Positions 1 to 11,300 of a DNA stretch of 64,000 nucleotides are shown here, piece by piece (the stretch's first letter is position 1; the number at the start of each line of letters is the position of its first letter). The DNA is from Paramacrobiotus metropolitanus (lineage: Eukaryota > Tardigrada > Eutardigrada > Parachela > Macrobiotidae): NCBI RefSeq assembly GCF_019649055.1, contig NW_026570309.1, forward strand, positions 124,001 through 188,000, in the 5' to 3' direction. Below the pieces are notes generated by a model, which was given only the letters and a program-made list of their open reading frames with translations, was not told where the DNA came from and ran no database searches. A program made the position numbers and the translations under genes.

Positions 1-153
1 TACAGGTGCGCCTTTCTCTTCACTGCTTCCATACCTGGGGGTGGTAGCTAAAATTTCTTCCCCGCAGAAATTACGAACTATGCTTCTGTTCCGTATGATG
101 TAATACGTCCTTGAGCACTGAAGTACGGTAACTTGGGTATGGTTGTTTTGCAG

Positions 154-2619
154 AACATACTCGATCGCTGCCAGTGTTCCACCCAGTGCCATCCACTGTC
201 ACCAGCTTATTCCGTACGAAATGCAGTACCTCATAGCTAAACCCTCTTGTGTGTCGAGCAGTACAAGAACGTTGTTATGCGTAGGTTGTGTACGACTTTC
301 GGGTCCTTGAGCCTGGCCACTGTCATACGTCAGCAGACAATACAGGGAAGAAACCAAAAAGCATGGAGACCATGGATGTAAGCGTTGAAAGACATGCATT
401 CGCAAAACTAGTACCCATGAAATCCTGTAAATTTTGTGATGACAAATTGAGTTCTTTGGCAGTGTATTGTAAAGCATGGTCGACTGGATCTGCTCAGCCA
501 TCCCGTCTGTAAGCATTACCTCGATACAAAATGGTGAGAAAGAACAGTGACTTTTAAGACTGCGCCTACGTAGTGGACAAAAGTTTTCCCACAGGACGAC
601 GTACGGTATTTACTTCCACTTCGTGAACCTGCTAGTGTACATTGTCTTCTTGGCCATGCTGACCTTTCTGTTACTGCGCGGCTTGGAAACCGAACTGCGG
701 CCGCATATGACGCGCATTAGCCTGCAGAATCTTCTCAAGTATAAACCGGATTTCAATCAAACCCATTTTGGCCCGGTCCCCCTGGTGTATGACTTTGACC
801 AATTGGCTCCGGTTTCCCAAGCGTTTCTTACCGTTATCCTCATCTTCACCGCGTGTCAACTGTTCAAAAAGATTCTGCAAATTTATTTACAAGTGCGTCA
901 TGATCCGCAAAAAATATTCTGATTATATAACATGATTTCCACATTTTTCAGGGATGCAAATATTTTTTCCGACTGGCCAACTACATGGAAGTGGTGTTGT
1001 ATGTTGCCGCATTATGTTTTGCCATTGGATTATTTGACACGAACGATCGCTACATGCCGTGGCGCGTACAGTGGATCCTGGGTGCCGTGGCTGCGTTTTT
1101 CTCCTGGATTAATCTGATTTTGCATTTTCAACGCTATGGAAAACTGGGCGTCTATGTTAACATCTTCTTTCGTGGACTGAAGGTGTATTTCAAAGCGGTA
1201 TCGGTGTACTTTATCATGGTGATAGCGTTTAGCATCACGTTTTGCGTGCTGAATCCGGAGAAAATTGTTCCCAACCAGTCGATCTTTTTCCAAGTAAGCA
1301 TTGGACAAAAGAATTTAATACTTTAGCAATTTTGCATATCAAAACAGCTGGAGACAATAATATAATTTAATTTAGTGTATACGCCATATTTGTCTTGATT
1401 ATGTATTATGTCCTTGACGTAAAACCTAGGGGGTACAACGCTGAGTACTGTATACTAAACCGTAATAGTGGTGTCTCATTTATTTTTCTCCTGTTTCGTA
1501 ACCAAAACAAAAACTTCAAAATTTTTTAATTCAGAAATTAACTTCATCGTAAAATTAAAATTCTTCAGGTTGACCATAAAGACGATGACCCGAACAACTA
1601 TCTTACGGCCAGCGTTAACCTGGCGTCGTCGATCATACGCATTTCCGATATGCTGGTCGGAGACGTCGATGCCATTCAGAATTACATTACACCGCTGTTA
1701 AGCGACATGCTGGTGTTCCCCGCCGCAACCTACTTCCTGGCGCTGGTTACCGTGGGAATGATTACTCTGCTGATCCAAGCCATCCTGGTTAGATTTTATA
1801 CCAAACTTAACCTGTATTTGATTTCGTAATCCATGGCTGCTTCGTATTCGTTTTCGAGAAGTTAATACATTTTGCGAATTTGTTTTGTAGATGAATATCG
1901 TCGTGCAGAATCTGCAGGAAGTCGAGCGCAACGCCTCCCTGAACATGTTAGCTATGCTGGTGAAGTTGCACACGGATCTCGAAGAGAAGCTGCCCAGTTG
2001 GTTTCTTCGCCGGGTGAGAAAGCAGCAAGTGCGCATCTTCCCCAACGCCTCCCGGTGGAAATCGTTCCAGCAATGGCTGAAGAAGTTATCAGTGGGCGGA
2101 CTGGACGAACTGGACCAGGGCGGCAGTGCCGTGGGAAATGGGGATGATGTTCCGGAGCGGTGTGTCAGCTCCACGCTGTTGGTTCAGAACATCCACGAGC
2201 AGCGCTCAAAGTAAGTAAAAGGTCACCTTAAAACTTGGAGCGCTTTGTGGCACACTAGCTAGCAGAAAACGATCCTAGTAACTGAAAGGCACCCGGAAAG
2301 TAGCACCGTCCTTGTATTGCAGCAGCACAATAAGAACAGATAACGGTTTAATTAAAGGTTGAGAAGCCTGAATGGACGGATGGATCAGCACCGTGAACTA
2401 CTGCGGAATATCGTGCAGCGTATGGAGATCAACATGGAAGCGGATGTGGTAGATGATCCGACCAGTGCCCAGCGAAGGATCTCCCGTTATGCTGTGCCGA
2501 AACAACCGCGTCCCCGAGCGTTATGGAATAAAGTGAAGAATGCGCAGATGCTTAAGTCCGCACTGAAGAGAAAGGTCACGATTGGCGAAAGAGATATTTC
2601 TGTCAGCATCGACGAATGA
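154..2619 (+). CDS. TRPA1: TRPA-family channel, copy A (3' part, cut by left edge)
   Basis: This is the C-terminal half of a TRPA ankyrin-type cation channel; the ankyrin domain should lie left of the window. Exons are 154-213, 285-377, 463-533, 595-892, 952-1293, 1569-1787, 1891-2210 and 2358-2619, and all splice phases close. The 595-892 exon holds S1 and the S1-S2 loop. The 952-1293 exon holds S2-S5 with the S5 run FQRYGKLGVYVNIFFRG. The 1569-1787 exon holds the pore, with filter segment SDMLVGDVDA, and S6. The 1891-2210 exon holds the TRP-like post-S6 segment, with NASLNMLAMLVKLHTDLEEK and WFLRRV as in other TRPA1 proteins. The tail is basic and ends in TGA. Exon lengths match copy C exactly across most of the gene (60, 93, 71, 298 versus 297, 342, 219, 320), so A and C are the closer pair. 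Channel function is inferred from family; ligand or temperature sensitivity cannot be read from the sequence. Confidence 0.9.
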
Positions 2620-3359
2620 TGCTGATTGTGAAGATACAATTAAGTTTGTGGACTGTATGAATTGTGGTATTTATTAATTTATTTCATTTATTAGTATATG
2701 GATTTTATTTGTTTTACTGCTTCCAACATGTGAAGAAGGCGACTGCACATAACGGACATGGCTGCTTCAGTTAAACTTATAGGCTCGATTATCGGTTGCA
2801 TCGTTACACATAGATAATTATGTTTCAAAGGGTGCTCACGCAGTTACGATAGCCTGCGGGTGATGTTGCTCAGTGCTGGTCACTGTTGCTGCACGCAGAG
2901 AGTCGGAAGTAAGCCGGTTTAAAATGGTCCGGTCGTTTCGTTTCATCCACTTTTAGGTACATATGCAAAGAACATACAGACATACACAATCCAAAAAATC
3001 TTTAAATCAGATGCTGTACAACAGCCCAACCAATAATTAAATTAAATCGGGTGGATATTTAAAAATCTAAAAGTACTCAGATAACCGAAGCAGATGAAGT
3101 AAAAAAAAACAGAAGCCGGATGCGATGAAAAGGGAATAACCAGACACAACGCCGGCAAAATCGCACATCTCGATATGAACATTGCACGACCGAATAGCAT
3201 GGTTCACTTCAGGCAGACAGGTGAACCATTAAAAACCACTTCACCACGTGCAAATAAAATACGGCTTGAGGCAAGTAAGACAAGAGGACATTAAAAAATA
3301 TAAAAGCATAAAACAGGAGGGATAACGGCGTTGTCACGGATTCTACTAGCAGCGGAAGC
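2620..3359. other. Intergenic, convergent 3' ends of TRPA copy A and CPEB1
   Basis: AT-rich sequence between two converging genes. I see no conserved reading frame, RNA gene or repeat here. It must contain the 3' untranslated regions of both neighbours. Confidence 0.6.
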
Positions 3360-5535
3360 TCACACCGTTCCCCCGCATAGCTGCTGCAGCGTTGGCTTTT
3401 CCTGGTCACCGATCTTGCCAACGGCACGTGATGTCAGTCGCATCATCGGTTGGTGACCTTTCAGCAGTTCAACCACGGAGTGTTCCCACTCCCAGCATTC
3501 CTGGCAAAAATATCGACAACAAGCCAGGTCGCGGCAGAACAGTGGACCGCTTTTGCGGTAGCACACGCTGCATTCGCTGTCGTGGAGAAAGGGATCAATC
3601 TGGATGATCTTTGCGAAGCGGTCGGTGCGCAGTTCCATCGCTCCGAACAGCACCGCCGTCATGTAACATCGCAAATCCCGGAAGACCGCTCGCCCCGATC
3701 CAGTGGGGTATCGAAATTTATCTGAAAAAATGTAAAATATTCCAAACGAATATGGTGCGTATCTAAACAGTGAACAGAGAAAAAAATACCCGGTACATCC
3801 TGTTTCCAGAAATGTTATATCGGCTTTACACGAGACTCTCTGATTTCTGGTATGCAAAGTTTATCTTGTTGCTGTCACATACAGATACAGTGTATCGATA
3901 TGCTGAAAGCAGCATGCTGTAAAAATTTTATAGCATGCAGCGCAGCAGCTGCAACTCAAAAATAAAATATGCGAGATTTAAATAACGAATGAAAGATCTA
4001 AATTCAAGTTCGAACAAAGGAAAGTGCTAATTCTCTTTAAGTCCTAGCTTCAAGTTACCAGTGTCAAGCTCCACAGCTTCCATGGGACCAAACGTCTGAC
4101 CCATGATGCGGGCAAGGGAACCGGCCGTGATCTGTCCATGGATTCCACCCACGAAAACCGTCCGTTCCAGTGCACCGTAGTCCGCTTCCGGCATATATGC
4201 CGGTTCCGACCACTTTGCGTTATTCACCTGCCAGGGAATAATCTGCACGGTCTTCTGTTGAATTTTCCCACTAGAAACCTGTAATGAAGGTATGCATGAT
4301 ATATTGTACAACGAAGATAATTTCTTGATCGCCAATACAGTAATTTTCTTAAATTCCATTCTATTGCAAAAAATAAACGCAATAGTTGCCTTGTAGAAAA
4401 AGCTGGGGCCATGCTTTTCCACCTCGTATGTGCAAGATCCCAGCAAATTCAGGATTGACTTCTCTGCCTCAAAAATCAAATACAGATATCCTGCAAGTAA
4501 AAAACACAACAGAAATCAGATTATCGGGGATCCCCAGGCAGACCCTGAGAAAATATTCGAGAGACCCATAGGGTTGAGAAGTCACTACTGCACGCAAAGA
4601 AAATTCTAAATACGCATGCAGATAATAAAATGCATTAGCAACTACCAATAGTACAGTTAGGAAGAATGCCGTCGTCGCTATTATGCCGATGCGAAGTATC
4701 ATCGTGCATGTGGATTGTTTCCTACCGTATTTCGGCCTGCGAATCGGCGACTTCAAATGACGTGCTTCGGTAGCACTTTTTGGTCCAAATCCAGCAGGCC
4801 ATTCCACTGCGACTGTGCCAAAGCAGTCGAAAGCGCAGTGAAGATCTGTTTCCGTAATGTCCCAAGGCACGCCACCCACGAAAACCTACCAAACATATTA
4901 TCGTACTTATGAATTCGATAACTTACCAGTTTAAAATAATTGAATTTCTACCCTTAACTGATCATGATTAATATGTTACCTGCTCGTAATGCATCAACGG
5001 TACAGATCAAATTGTTCTGATCGCAATATGTACAAGATTCTAATAATTAATCGTAAAAAAGATTTTAATTGTTAATGTGTTATGAATGTATGTGAGCCGA
5101 TTCATTGAGCACTACCAGTACCGTACAATACTCAACGATTCTACTCGTACAATGCTAAACATTCGACAATACGGCGTGAATACGACAAATATCACAAGTC
5201 CAGGAAATATCAAAAAATTTCATAAGCCATGTTTGTGTGAAACAGAATTACAAAAACTCTTACACTACACAACAATCATGCTGCAGGAAAAATTATAAAG
5301 GACGGTAAATATGTACTATAAATTGTATTAGAAAATCGAATACTTATCTAGACACGGTGCGCTCTATAGTACTACAATTATACAATATCTACTCTTAACC
5401 ATCTGCTCATTCTTATTGAGTTACCTTATTGGAGAAAGACGATCCCAAGATGTGCGGGGTCATCACGGATCCCGTCCACACCAGCGGAACAGACGGGAGA
5501 TCCAGATCGATGATCTTCGGTTGCCGTAACGCCAT
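3360..5535 (-). CDS. CPEB1: CPEB1-like cytoplasmic polyadenylation element-binding protein
   Basis: This encodes an RNA-binding protein that binds U-rich CPE elements in 3'UTRs and controls poly(A) length and translation. Exons on the minus strand are 5535-5425, 4885-4726, 4490-4390, 4278-4059 and 3721-3360; all phases close and give 317 aa ending in TGA. Residues 38 onward carry RRM1 (VFVGGVPWDITETDL, then GYLYLIFEAEKS). RRM2 follows (VQIIPW, RTVFVGGIHG, then DKFRYPTGSGRAVF across a splice site). The C-terminal zinc-binding CEBP_ZZ domain reads CSVCYRKSGPLFCRDLACC and YFCQECWEWEHS. Motif order and wording fit CPEB1 rather than CPEB2-4. The intron 4389-4279 starts with GC instead of GT. The start at 5535 (MALRQPK) is only the innermost ATG; family members have a long N-terminal region, so upstream exons are probably missed or lost. 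Confidence 0.88.
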
Positions 5536-6642
5536 GGTTACCACGGGTGGACGGTGGCACCAGATTCCACTGGCAGAAAAGACGGCGGTCATATTACGGA
5601 ACGAAACGAGGTTTAAAAATTTCAAAATGATAAAATGGCAAAACAAGTAACAAAGGAAGCAAACCGGATCCAAAAGAGAGAAATAATTATATGGATCCAA
5701 AGAGAGGAACAGTTATTAACAAACAAGTTGAGTATGTAACATCAGCAAGTACTACAGCGGTACAACCCCTACCTACAGATAATACATACAAGCTAGTAAT
5801 TAAGTGTGCTGGCACTAGTCCAAAGGTATGTAAATAAACAAACAACTGAAACTGGCTAGACGCTCTTTCGTTTCTCCTGTCCAGGGTTTATAAATACTGT
5901 AAACGCAAGTACATTCATGCTACACGCTAGTAACCTTCATGTTCTTCAAGCTGCAAACCGGCGTGCGGAATGGCCGGGACGCCAGCTAGCCCGTCCCCTT
6001 GCCTTCCTCTATTGTTGCACCACTTCGCGCCTCTATTGTTGCGTCATTTTGCTCCGCTGTTTTGGCTCACACAACTTTTGTTTACGCTGGCACTGGAATT
6101 CCGAGAATCGATAATTCGAATCGCTGACGCAAGAGGTCGCACCACCAACAACCTACATCGTGTAAAATGTGCCATACAGCGTACGATGGTTTTGTCTGAA
6201 AACTATGAACAGCATTACAAATTGATGTTTCGAAATCTACAGTTCACAATGTTTTCCCTTTTTGTGTATTTTAGTTTTGCACGTTTTTCGTTCGTTTTTG
6301 ACAGCAGTCTTCCTCGATGGTGAAATACTTCACTTTCCACGTTAGATACTCTTGCTAACAAGACCGAAGCCGTAACCGCGGGCTACGTTACTCACCATTT
6401 GCGCCTATTCATAAAAAGCATAATTAAAGCACCAAAACAATTTGTAGACTGCAACAGGTGTGTGGTGAAGTGTAAGCTTCCCGTTTCGATCCGTGCGGCA
6501 GTTGCAGATTGTTTTTCACAACACTGTAACAACAGATGACAGCGCAGTTTCAGTGTTGTTTATTTCAGTATTCACGTAGCCATTACTGGTATCTCTGGTA
6601 GGATCTGGAAGCAATTACGCCATACGGACCTCCCTCGCATGG
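5536..6642. other. Intergenic, upstream of CPEB1
   Basis: Mixed-composition sequence upstream of the CPEB1 core on the minus strand. It may hold CPEB1 5' exons, but I found no frame with family motifs. A 117-codon plus-strand frame at 5970-6323 has no recognisable domain and I do not call it a gene. Confidence 0.4.
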
Positions 6643-7698
6643 ATGTTTCCACAAGAGCTATATAGACTCGACCAGGTATTTCGCGAGGCGGTTGAGATCA
6701 TCACCAATGTCAGGATGGACCACCCAACATGGCTCCAGGCCTCCCTTCCTGTTCGTTTCGGTGGTTTGGGAATCAGACGCACCGAGAAGCTAGCTCCCTC
6801 CGCCTACTTGGCATCGGCTTCCTCGTTGCACCAACTGATTTCCAGATTATGCCCGACACTGACGGCAACGGATGTCATCACCGCCACGCGAGCCTGGAAG
6901 TTAGAGGCCGATACTGACGAACTTCCGATGGAGGCTTTCCGACACGTCCAGAAAGCCTGGGACACTCCCACGACACTGCAAACATTTTCAAGGCTGACCG
7001 CACTACGAACTTCACAGGAGGAAGTCGCACATCTTAAGGCGGTGTCAGTCCCGGAAGCAGGCGTGTGGATCCATGCGTTACCGGCAGCTTGCCTCGGTAA
7101 TTTGTTAGATGACAACGCTTTTCGCATAAGTGTTGCGCTGCGTCTGGGAGCACCGATCGTCACTCCACACGTATGCGTTTGTGGTGGGCTGGTCGACGAG
7201 TTCGGCCGGCACGGACTTTGCTGTAAGCGGTCTGCCGGAAGATTACCACGACACGACGGAATCAGCGCGGAATTCGCCCGGGGCCTGAAATCAGCCGGCT
7301 TCTCTTCAAGAATGGAACCAAAAGGTCTATCCCTCAAAGATAAGAAGAGGCCGGATGTGATCACCCTTATTCCGTGGAAGCGCGGAAAACCGCTGGCAGT
7401 GGATGTTACCTGCGTGGACACGCTGGCGGCCTCGTATGTCGACCGCACTTCCGTGAATGCCGGCGCAGCAGCCCAACTTGCGGAAAGGGGGAAACTATCA
7501 AAACACGCCTGGATGCAAGCAAGATACGATTTCGTTGCTGCAGCCTTCGAAATTTACGGACCCTATGGAGACGGAACTAAAAAGCTAGTGGACACGATTG
7601 GAAATGGTATAGCGACTTCAACTGGTCAAAAGCGGGCGAAAGAGTTTTTAAACAGCGAATATCTATGCAAATACAAAGGGGAAACGCGATTTGTGTAA
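6643..7698 (+). mobile_element. 5'-truncated retroelement ORF: RT-associated thumb, zinc motif and restriction-like endonuclease
   Basis: A 351-codon uninterrupted frame matching the C-terminal part of retroelement polyproteins. The visible order is: GGLGIR box near residues 40-45 (end of the reverse-transcriptase/thumb part); a zinc motif C178-x-C180-x9-H190-x2-C193 followed by RH at 203-204; then a PD-(D/E)xK-type endonuclease core with RPD at 236-238 and the second acidic residue in AVDVT (D254). The catalytic RT palm is missing upstream, so this cannot be an autonomous copy. Truncation at the 5' end is typical of target-primed non-LTR insertion, though no poly(A) tail or target-site duplication is obvious. 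The frame is open to its TAA, so the insertion is either young or domesticated. Family assignment within R2/NeSL/CRE-like or related elements is uncertain. Confidence 0.7.
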
Positions 7699-8320
7699 TG
7701 AGTACGATCCTTGATCAGGATTGCGTAGAGGAAGTGTTTCTTTTGTAAATTCGGTTTTGTTCTGGTGCATAGTTTGTACTCGTACCGTGATACTTATTAA
7801 AGGAATATATTACGCCATACAGTTATTACCGGATGTATGCCTCAATGCATGCAGTTTTGTTCTCATGCAAAATAATATTATGCTGGTTAGAGAAGTAAAT
7901 GTTTTGGAGTTTTGCAGACTGTATTAATTGCAACTTCTGCTATGACCGGGCAGCTGCGTACTAGTACCGCTTCCGTAAGTGAGCAGACACAAATGCCATC
8001 TAATACGTCAACATGAACGGTATGAATAATAATCATTCATAAAAATTTCTCCGAGCGGAATGATGTGAATGGCTTGTAAACTTATCGGTCATTAAGGAAA
8101 AATCTTATTCGTGGTATGCGAAGCAAATTACGAAAACACGCCGGTAGCTTTCTTCATCGTTTTGATTTGCCGGTACCTCATTTTGATCAACATGTTGGTA
8201 CTTAGTAAAATGTAAGAAGCATTAGCTGAACTCACAGCTGAACTTCTATATTAATTATTATATCTCCTGAATCGACTTTCTGTAAATTCTATAAATTGAA
8301 CAAATCATCCGTTTCCAACA
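7699..8320. other. Intergenic, upstream of TRPA copy B
   Basis: AT-rich sequence between the retroelement fragment and the first TRPA-B exon. It presumably holds the TRPA-B promoter and 5'UTR. No specific signal could be supported. Confidence 0.5.
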
Positions 8321-11300
8321 ATGCCGTCACCTTTTTTACAGCAGAAAAAAATCTACAATGTCGAGCCTCGTTATGGCTCCAAAAGAAACGGTGGCCAACC
8401 ATCGGTGGAGGATTATCAATCCCGGTTTCGGCAAGTATGTATATGTACGAATACGTTTACTTCTGTTTCTCTACATCGCTTAATTAATTGCACGTTATCT
8501 TTTTCTGAAATACATATAATTACTTTAACTTTTTTGGATCATTATTTTCGTTCCAGGCTATCCAAAATGGTTTACTGGATGCTGCCCAATCGTTACTTCA
8601 CAAACATCCAGATTTATTACGCAAAACGTCGTCGGTCAACCAAAGTCCTGCTCATCTGGCCGTCGTTGCAAAACAAGCGGATATGCTCCAATATCTGCTA
8701 CAGTTAACCAAAGGTATTAGCTTTATTTCTGGGGCGTTGTTGAAATAATTCAGTAATGGAAAATTATCTCTTGTTTTTCTTGCAGATCCTAACGAAACAG
8801 ACTCAAAAGGGTACACATTGCTTCATGCGGCCGTTGCGGAAAATGAGCCTTTTATTATTAAGGAATTGTTAAAATTACCGGAAGTGGAAGTTGCCGCCAC
8901 ACTGCCATCTGGTGATACGGCGCTGCATTTGGCTGTACGGCTCGACCACCACGACGCTCTACATGTAAACGCATAACCACATACAAGTATTAATTATGAG
9001 CCCTCTATAGATACATTTTCGAAATCTTCTGTTGAAGTGTAACTACATATTTTAACTCTCATTCTTTTTTTATTTGTTTTCACTATTATTTACGCATGTG
9101 TATGTCGCAAAACAAAACAACAAATTATCTGGAGATTTGGAGAGAAAATTTAAATTTGATTTCTACTCGGCGATTTTTTGTTTCGGATTACCTTGTTTTA
9201 TTCGATTCAATTGATTACAACTTTCCTTTTAATTTTATTACATACTGCATAAATGCGTAATTCTAGCACACACGGGGTACCTGTATAATTAATTTAAGAA
9301 ACACGGTTGCGAAAGTGAAAGCTGCGCTTGTTATCATTTTTCCGTTTTCTTGTAAACAGGAGCTATTATTGTCTGCTCGAATCAGCGTGGATGCCGAAGG
9401 CAATAATGGTAAAACCCCGCTGCATGTTGCCGCCGCGCTAAACCATCTTGAATGCACCAAAATTCTTATTCGGCACGGTGCCAGCTTAACCGCGCTGTCT
9501 GACACCGGTGAACAGCCGACACACCGTGCCGCCGATGCCGGTTCCGTTGATGTCCTCCAGTACATCCTGCAACTGCCTGATTGTCCCGTTGAGCACTTGC
9601 TCTCCTTCAAAAACGAAGAGGAAGCTACACCACTGCATTATGGGGTCAATAGTGGCAACAGGGATATTGTGCGGATTTTACTGGAGCATGGTGCTCCCAT
9701 TGACGCCCAAATGGTAAAACCATGAACCGCATAATTAATATTCTGAATTTATTCATCGCTGCTGTTATTATGGTAGTTTGAGCAATCAACACCGCTGCAT
9801 TTAGCATGCGCCCGAGGCTTCACCGACTTAGTGGAGCTAATGCAGGCGCATTGTCCGAAGAAGTTTGATAAAGTCCTGGCCATGCCCGATGCGCAGGGGA
9901 TGACGCCGATGCATCGTGCCGCCATGTTTAATTACTGGGATCTCTTGAGGCTATTAGCGGAAAAAGTAAGGGACGTAGTTAGCAATGTGTTGACAGGTTT
10001 ACCGGTGATGCATGTCACGTAGTTTCATTGCTTTCGATTTCGTCTTTTAAATTTGTACTCTTTCAATTGCGTATGCGTAATATCAAAAAAGGGTCCGAGA
10101 AAATGCTCAGAATGTTCTATAATTTATCAGATGAAATTACAATTAAGCCGTTAAATACTCGTATTTTTTTAAAATTGTTTAATGGTGATAATTTTAGCGG
10201 GCTCCGGTTAACGCTCAAGACAGCCTTGGTCGCACTGTCCTGGTTCTGGCTGCATCCTGTGGATCCTGGGATGCCGTATCGGAACTGCTCAGTCTCGGCG
10301 CTGATCCATCCATCAGCACGGCTGTGGGACAGAATTTCATCCATATGACCGTGTCCATTGGTGACGATCCCGAACGTTTCCGAGACGATATTAAAAAAGT
10401 ATTACCTCTCGTTAGTACTCTGTACTTTGTATATGTATTACCAGAATGAAAGCATTACCTTCTGGTTAATTGTTGTAAAAGGAAAGTTTGCTGCCGTTGA
10501 TTAACGGGCCGGATAGTGACGGGCTAACACCACTCCATCATGCCGCCCAGCATGGATTCGCTAGTTGTTGTGAAGCGTTGATCAGAATGGGAGCGAGCTT
10601 ACATGCTAAGGATAAACAGTCAAGGTCGCCATTGCATCATGCTGCTGCGTAAGATTTCAATGAAACTGCGTAGTGTTTATCAATGCATTACTTAGAGTAT
10701 TTTCATTTTTTAGAAACGGACGATATAATACAGTTAAAGCCTTACTACGCAGTACGGTCACTATCATAAACGATGTGGATGCAGCAGGTAAAGGTCATTC
10801 ACAGTGTTGCTTTGCTTTTGCGTTAATCGCAAAAATTAATGTTGTACGTTAATAAGGTTTAACCGCGCTTCATATGGCGGCCGAAAACGGCCACATCCGG
10901 ATTGTCAATTTCCTCATGTCACGCGCCGCGACGATGCTACGGTAGGTGACAATTCCACATAATAATCGTCGTAGAGTAGTGGCTACAGTACAACATTTTA
11001 GTTTCAGTGCTCTGACATTTCCACAGTTATAGTGCTGGTGCAACTATAAACCCTTACCTTTTTCAGAGACTACCATGGATGTCTTCCGTTGCATCTCGCC
11101 TGTGCAATGGATCAGCAAGGTTGGTGTCTTGCCGACGTATTAAGTCGCATCCGTATCTTGTACATACAGCAACGTAAAGAGTAACTGATAACCTTTTCCA
11201 GATGTCGCAGAGATGATTATATCCGCACATCCTACCTTGTTGGATGCGACAGAAAAGGAAGGCGTAAGTGCTATGGGATTCCTGTTTTTTAATTACTGAG

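Noticed and set aside
6804-7448. Minus-strand 214-codon frame inside the retroelement
   Set aside because: Shadow of the plus-strand retroelement frame, which carries the recognisable zinc and endonuclease motifs.
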